Assembly: GCA_950075865.1 (NCBI GenBank)
Contig: CATMVA010000011.1
Span: 1 to 64,000, forward strand
Reading direction: 5' to 3'
DNA: 64,000 nt
DNA from: an uncultured Oscillospiraceae bacterium
GTDB taxonomy: Bacteria > Bacillota > Clostridia > Oscillospirales > Oscillospiraceae
A program made the translations under genes and the position numbers. The notes under the pieces were generated by a model. The model made no database searches, was not told the DNA's origin, and worked only from the letters and a program-made list of their open reading frames with translations. How positions within the stretch are numbered: position 1 is the first letter of the stretch; the number at the start of each line of letters is the position of its first letter. Positions 60,855 to 64,000 of this stretch are shown here, in pieces.

Positions 60855-60902
60855 GGTTGCGGCGCCACCAACCAGGGCTGGAACTTCGGCAACCAGTGGT
60901 TG
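60855..60902. promoter_or_regulatory. Palindromes upstream of the XRE gene
   Basis: CAACCAGTGGTTG (60890-60902) is a perfect 13-bp palindrome, and GGTTG (60855-60859) with CAACC (60869-60873) repeats its arms. Shared CAACC/GGTTG half-sites suggest a cluster of binding sites, perhaps for the XRE protein. The first codons of the PFL gene end at 60907 on the other side of the gap. Confidence 0.4.
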
Positions 60903-60906
60903 CGGA

Positions 60907-62271
60907 TCAGTTTTTCAGGCTCTGCATGGGCGCCGGGATGCGCCCGCCGCGGCGGACAAAGTCCACGGCGGACTCTGGGTGGACCGGCATGATGGGGGCG
61001 CTCCCCAGCAGGCCGCCGAACTCCACCGTGTCCCCCACCCTCTTGCCGGGGGCGGGGATGAGGCGCACGGCGGTGGTCTTGGCGTTGACCATGCCGATGG
61101 CCGCCTCATCGGCGATGATGGCGCTGAGGGTCTCGGCGGAGGTGTCGCCGGGGACGGCGATCATGTCCAGACCCACGCTGCACACGCAGGTCATGGCCTC
61201 CAGCTTGTCGAGGCACAGGGTGCCCTTCTGGGCGGCGGCGATCATGCCCTCGTCCTCGCTCACCGGGATGAAGGCGCCGCTGAGGCCGCCCACATGGGAG
61301 GAGGCCATGACGCCCCCCTTCTTCACCGCGTCGTTGAGGAGGGCCAGGGCGGCGGTGGTGCCGTGGGTGCCGCAGGTCTCAAGGCCCATCTCCTCCAAAA
61401 TGCGGGCCACGCTGTCTCCCACGGCAGGGGTGGGGGCCAAGGACAGATCCACGATGCCGAAGGGCACTCCCAGCCGGGCGCTGGCCTCCTGGGCCACCAG
61501 CTGGCCCATGCGGGTGATGCGGAAGGCGGTCTTCTTCACGGTCTCGGCCACCACGTCGAAGGATTGGCCCTTCACGCTCTGGAGGGCGTGATAGACCACC
61601 CCGGGGCCCGAGACCCCCACGTTGATGACCCGGTCCCCCTCGCTTACCCCGTGGAAGGCCCCGGCCATGAAGGGGTTGTCCTCCACCGCGTTGCAGAAGA
61701 CCACCAGCTTGGCGCAGCCGAAACCGTCCTTGTCGGCGGTTCGGGCCGCCAACTCCTTAATGGTGCGGCCCATGAGGGCCACCGCGTCCATATTGATGCC
61801 CGCCTTGGTGGAACCCACATTGACACTGCCGCAGACCAGCTCGGTCTCGCTGAGGGCGGAAGGGATGGAGTGGATGAGCCTTTCATCGGCGGGGGTCATA
61901 CCCTTCTGGACAAGAGCGGAGAAGCCCCCGATGAAGTTGACCCCGGTCTCAGCCCGGGCCCTGTCCAGAGCCACGGCGAAGGGGGTGTAGTCCTCGGTCT
62001 GGGAGGCCCCGGCCACCAGGGCCATGGGGGTGACCGAGATCCGCTTGTTGACAATGGGAATGCCGAACTCTGCCTCGATGTCCTCTCCCACCTTCACCAG
62101 GTCTTTGGCGGAGCAGGTGATCTTATCGTAGATCTTCCGGCAGGCCACCTTGGGGTCACTGTCACAGCACTCCAGCAAATTGATTCCCATGGTAATGGTA
62201 CGCACGTCCAGGTGCTGCTGGTCGATCATGTGGATGGTATCTAAAATTTCGTTTTGATTGAACATGGGCAT
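60907..62271 (-). CDS. PFL family protein (UPF0210/DUF711)
   Basis: 454 residues. Family blocks include [60 protein letters not shown] and [38 protein letters not shown]. The family resembles pyruvate formate-lyase folds but lacks the glycyl-radical loop, and its function is unknown. The ATG at 62271 is chosen because GAGGTG lies 6 nt before it; a GTG and a later ATG are alternatives. It adjoins an ACT-domain gene, its constant genomic partner. Confidence 0.85.
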   Translation of the reverse strand: MPMFNQNEILDTIHMIDQQHLDVRTITMGINLLECCDSDPKVACRKIYDKITCSAKDLVKVGEDIEAEFGIPIVNKRISVTPMALVAGASQTEDYTPFAVALDRARAETGVNFIGGFSALVQKGMTPADERLIHSIPSALSETELVCGSVNVGSTKAGINMDAVALMGRTIKELAARTADKDGFGCAKLVVFCNAVEDNPFMAGAFHGVSEGDRVINVGVSGPGVVYHALQSVKGQSFDVVAETVKKTAFRITRMGQLVAQEASARLGVPFGIVDLSLAPTPAVGDSVARILEEMGLETCGTHGTTAALALLNDAVKKGGVMASSHVGGLSGAFIPVSEDEGMIAAAQKGTLCLDKLEAMTCVCSVGLDMIAVPGDTSAETLSAIIADEAAIGMVNAKTTAVRLIPAPGKRVGDTVEFGGLLGSAPIMPVHPESAVDFVRRGGRIPAPMQSLKN

Positions 62272-62283
62272 AGGTATCACCTC

Positions 62284-62553
62284 TCAGATACGGTGCATGG
62301 CGTTGAAGATATCTTCCCGCTGGGCATGGATGACCAGCCCCCGCTCCTGGCCGGCCTCCTCCAAGGTCTTGACCAGTCCGGCGAAGGGCAGGTCGGTCTG
62401 AGAGGCGTCCACCAGCATGATCATGGTGAAGTACTCCTGCAGAATGGTCTGGCTGATGTCCAGCACGTTGACCTTGTGCTCGCTGAGCAGGGCGCAGACC
62501 GCGGCGATGATGCCCACCTGGTCCTTGCCGATGACGGTAACGATAGCTCTCAT
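62284..62553 (-). CDS. ACT domain protein (UPF0237 family)
   Basis: 89 residues, one ACT domain: MRAIVTVIGKDQVGIIAAVCALLSEHKVNVLDIS. The family pairs with UPF0210 proteins across Firmicutes, and the two may form a complex that senses a small ligand such as an amino acid. The ATG at 62553 has GAGGAGG upstream and overlaps the NUDIX stop by 4 bp. Confidence 0.88.
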   Translation of the reverse strand: MRAIVTVIGKDQVGIIAAVCALLSEHKVNVLDISQTILQEYFTMIMLVDASQTDLPFAGLVKTLEEAGQERGLVIHAQREDIFNAMHRI

Positions 62554-63023
62554 AATAGTTCCTCCTCTTCCAGACTGTGATAGAAAATTTCGCTGTACCG
62601 AACGCCATTCTTGGCCAGCAGAAAGGCTCTCCGACGGTTGGGGATCATATCCTCCGGCAGGGCATCGGTGGGGAACCAGGCCATACCGCTGCACTTGTCC
62701 GCTTCCCGGATGGCGGGCTCTCCTGTCCAGACTTTGATTTGAAAATAGAAATCGTAATAGGTGGGTTCCTTGATGCGGTGGCTCACATGGAGGAATACCG
62801 CGTCCTCCGGCCTGGCCATCAGCCCGGTTTCCTCAAAAAGCTCCCAGCAGAGGGCCTGGGAAGCAGTCTCTCCTGCTTCCACGTGGCCGCTGCCCGCGAA
62901 GTCCCACCTGCCGTCCATGTAGTGGGTGTTGGCCCGGCGGAGAAGCAAAACTTCCTCCCGGCCGTCCTTCTCCCGTATCACCACAGGCAACACCGCCGAC
63001 AGGGTCTTATAATGTTCGCTCAT
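62550..63023 (-). CDS. NUDIX hydrolase
   Basis: 157 residues. The Nudix box reads GHVEAGETASQALCWELFEETGL: the glycines and metal-binding glutamates are present, but the usual Arg of R-E-x-x-E-E is Trp. Such substitutions still allow activity in some members. Possible substrates are nucleotide or CoA derivatives. Overlaps the ACT gene and the GNAT gene by 4 bp each. Confidence 0.85.
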   Translation of the reverse strand: MSEHYKTLSAVLPVVIREKDGREEVLLLRRANTHYMDGRWDFAGSGHVEAGETASQALCWELFEETGLMARPEDAVFLHVSHRIKEPTYYDFYFQIKVWTGEPAIREADKCSGMAWFPTDALPEDMIPNRRRAFLLAKNGVRYSEIFYHSLEEEELL

Positions 63024-63511
63024 TTCCCCACCTCCATCTCATAGAGCAGCATGACGGGCTTCCCGTCCCGCTCCAGGGTTTTCACGATCTGGAACCCGGC
63101 GGCGAGATAGATGTCCCGCACCGCGGTTTCCTCATAGCCGGTATCCAGCCGAAGGTATTTGGCCCCGCGGCGGCGGCACTCGCCCCTCAAGGCCTCCACC
63201 ACCTGCCCGGTCATGCCCCGGTGGGCAAATTTCCGGCGGACGCAGAACTTGTGGATGTATCCGGCCTCATATTCCGGGGCCTGAGGCCAGTACTCCCGGT
63301 CGGACCATTGAAGGATGAAGGCGCAGACGGCCTCACCCTCCACCGTACCCACATAGAAGTTCTCCGGCCCGGCTTCCCCGGTGAGCAGTTCTTCTGGGGT
63401 GAGCCACTCATCCGGCCACACCCGGTACCCGTGGTCCCGGTACCATCCGGCCACCTCCCGCATGACCGCCATGGCCTCTTCCGGACGGTTGGGGTGCAGA
63501 GACAATTCCAT
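63020..63511 (-). CDS. GNAT family N-acetyltransferase
   Basis: 163 residues. The acyl-CoA loop is RKFAHRGMTGQVVEAL and the fold ends with RLDTGYEETAVRDIYLAAGFQIV. The substrate is unknown. Coupled to the NUDIX gene by ATGA overlap and 4 bp after the HD gene. Confidence 0.82.
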   Translation of the reverse strand: MELSLHPNRPEEAMAVMREVAGWYRDHGYRVWPDEWLTPEELLTGEAGPENFYVGTVEGEAVCAFILQWSDREYWPQAPEYEAGYIHKFCVRRKFAHRGMTGQVVEALRGECRRRGAKYLRLDTGYEETAVRDIYLAAGFQIVKTLERDGKPVMLLYEMEVGK

Positions 63512-63515
63512 TCTC

Positions 63516-64000
63516 TTACCCCAACTCGTCCAATGTCAGCTCGAAGCCGGGGAGGAAGTACTTGAGGAAGTAGTCCAGGGCAGGGAGTTCCATGCGGTTC
63601 AGGGCTTCCCGGGTCTGGCGGGCGGCCTGCTTGAACTCGTTGTTGCCCGCCTTGACCTCCTCCACGCATTTCAGATAGGCCGAGAGCTTATCGGCCGCCT
63701 TCACCACCCGCAGGAGATCCGGGTCCAGTTCCTCCCGGACATAGGGGGCAAACTGGCCCCGCAGGTCAGCGGGCAGCATATCCAGCAGCTTGTCGGCAGC
63801 TACGCTTTCCACCGCCTTGTAGGCGTCCTTGATAGCCGGGTTGTCGTACTTCACCGGGGTGGGCAGGTCCCCGGTCAAAATCTCAGGGGCGTCGTGGTAC
63901 AGCCCTGCGATGGCGGCTTCGCCGGGATCCACGGCGGAGCCGAATTTCTCCTTCCCAATGACGGCCAGAGCATGAGCCAGGACAGCCACCTGGTGGGAAT
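63516..64000 (-). CDS. HD domain phosphohydrolase, YfbR-like (5' end outside window)
   Basis: The visible 161 codons end at 63516 and are open to the window edge at 64000. The HD motif is in LYHDAPEILTGDLPTPVK, preceded by HQVAVLAHALAVIG with a further histidine ligand. This is the YfbR-type 5'-deoxynucleotidase fold. The remaining N-terminus, with the first metal ligands (R-x-x-x-H-S pattern), is outside the window. Confidence 0.85.
   Translation of the reverse strand, partial: SHQVAVLAHALAVIGKEKFGSAVDPGEAAIAGLYHDAPEILTGDLPTPVKYDNPAIKDAYKAVESVAADKLLDMLPADLRGQFAPYVREELDPDLLRVVKAADKLSAYLKCVEEVKAGNNEFKQAARQTREALNRMELPALDYFLKYFLPGFELTLDELG

Noticed and set aside
1..64000. tRNA, rRNA, CRISPR array, prophage or insertion sequence
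   Set aside because: No cloverleaf, no conserved rRNA blocks, no regularly spaced direct repeats, and no transposase, integrase or phage structural gene seen.

Overview
The window is 64 kb of high-GC, densely packed chromosome. It looks like an anaerobic gut Firmicute of the Oscillospiraceae type (Flavonifractor, Pseudoflavonifractor or Lawsonibacter-like). The genus is inference from overall character. The Firmicute assignment rests on strong AGGAGG ribosome binding sites, a perfect CIRCE box before htpG, a SpoVB-like / MazG / HU / RqcP gene order related to Bacillus yabM-yabN-yabO, a guanine-type riboswitch, SLH domains, and an anaerobic ribonucleotide reductase. I see no rRNA, tRNA, CRISPR, prophage or insertion sequence.

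Layout. 1-2.7 kb: nrdD end, GNAT, nrdG, an AT-rich membrane ORF, a TIGR04255-type protein. 2.8-6.7 kb: MarR-MATE operon divergent from pncA-pncB (NAD salvage). 6.8-11 kb: metNIQ methionine transporter plus an M20 hydrolase, preceded by a methionine-rich 32-codon leader ORF and an intrinsic terminator. 11-16 kb: secreted stalk-domain protein, Tat-lipoprotein flavin oxidoreductase with divergent LysR, and a deleted MerR/GyrI regulator. 16.4-20.1 kb: rplM-rpsI, a TtcA-like protein, and an ABC-F ATPase behind an attenuator-like leader. 20.1-21.5 kb: AT-rich small genes, non-coding DNA and GC-rich palindromes. 21.6-27 kb: purine phosphorylase, SAH/MTA deaminase, SpoVB-like flippase, MazG, HU, RqcP. 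27-31 kb: flavocytochrome-type reductase with a start-proximal frameshift, then htpG. 31-43.7 kb: TetR and a peptide-use region made of two tandem DUF4438 proteins, two M29 aminopeptidases, a complete oligopeptide ABC transporter and a MATE pump. 43.8-51 kb: ECF sigma factor with a repeat protein, YmdB, YhaO/YhaN-like pair, and two signal peptidase I paralogues, one without its nucleophile. 51-64 kb: PRTase, riboswitch-controlled NCS2 permease, P-loop protein, pgi, SLH-anchored serine hydrolase, beta-helical lipoprotein, XRE membrane regulator, then a PFL / ACT / NUDIX / GNAT / HD operon.

The strongest regulatory discovery candidate is the leader before metNIQ (10730-11007): a consensus promoter, a strong Shine-Dalgarno, a 32-codon ORF with nine Met codons among codons 7-19, then a perfect 11-bp terminator hairpin. 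This is the architecture of ribosome-mediated attenuation, here with methionine codons. Other good candidates are the ABC-F leader with a three-codon ORF, the DUF4438/M29/Opp locus with matched sites in its divergent promoter region, the catalytically dead signal peptidase paralogue, and the possibly phase-variable start of the flavocytochrome gene.
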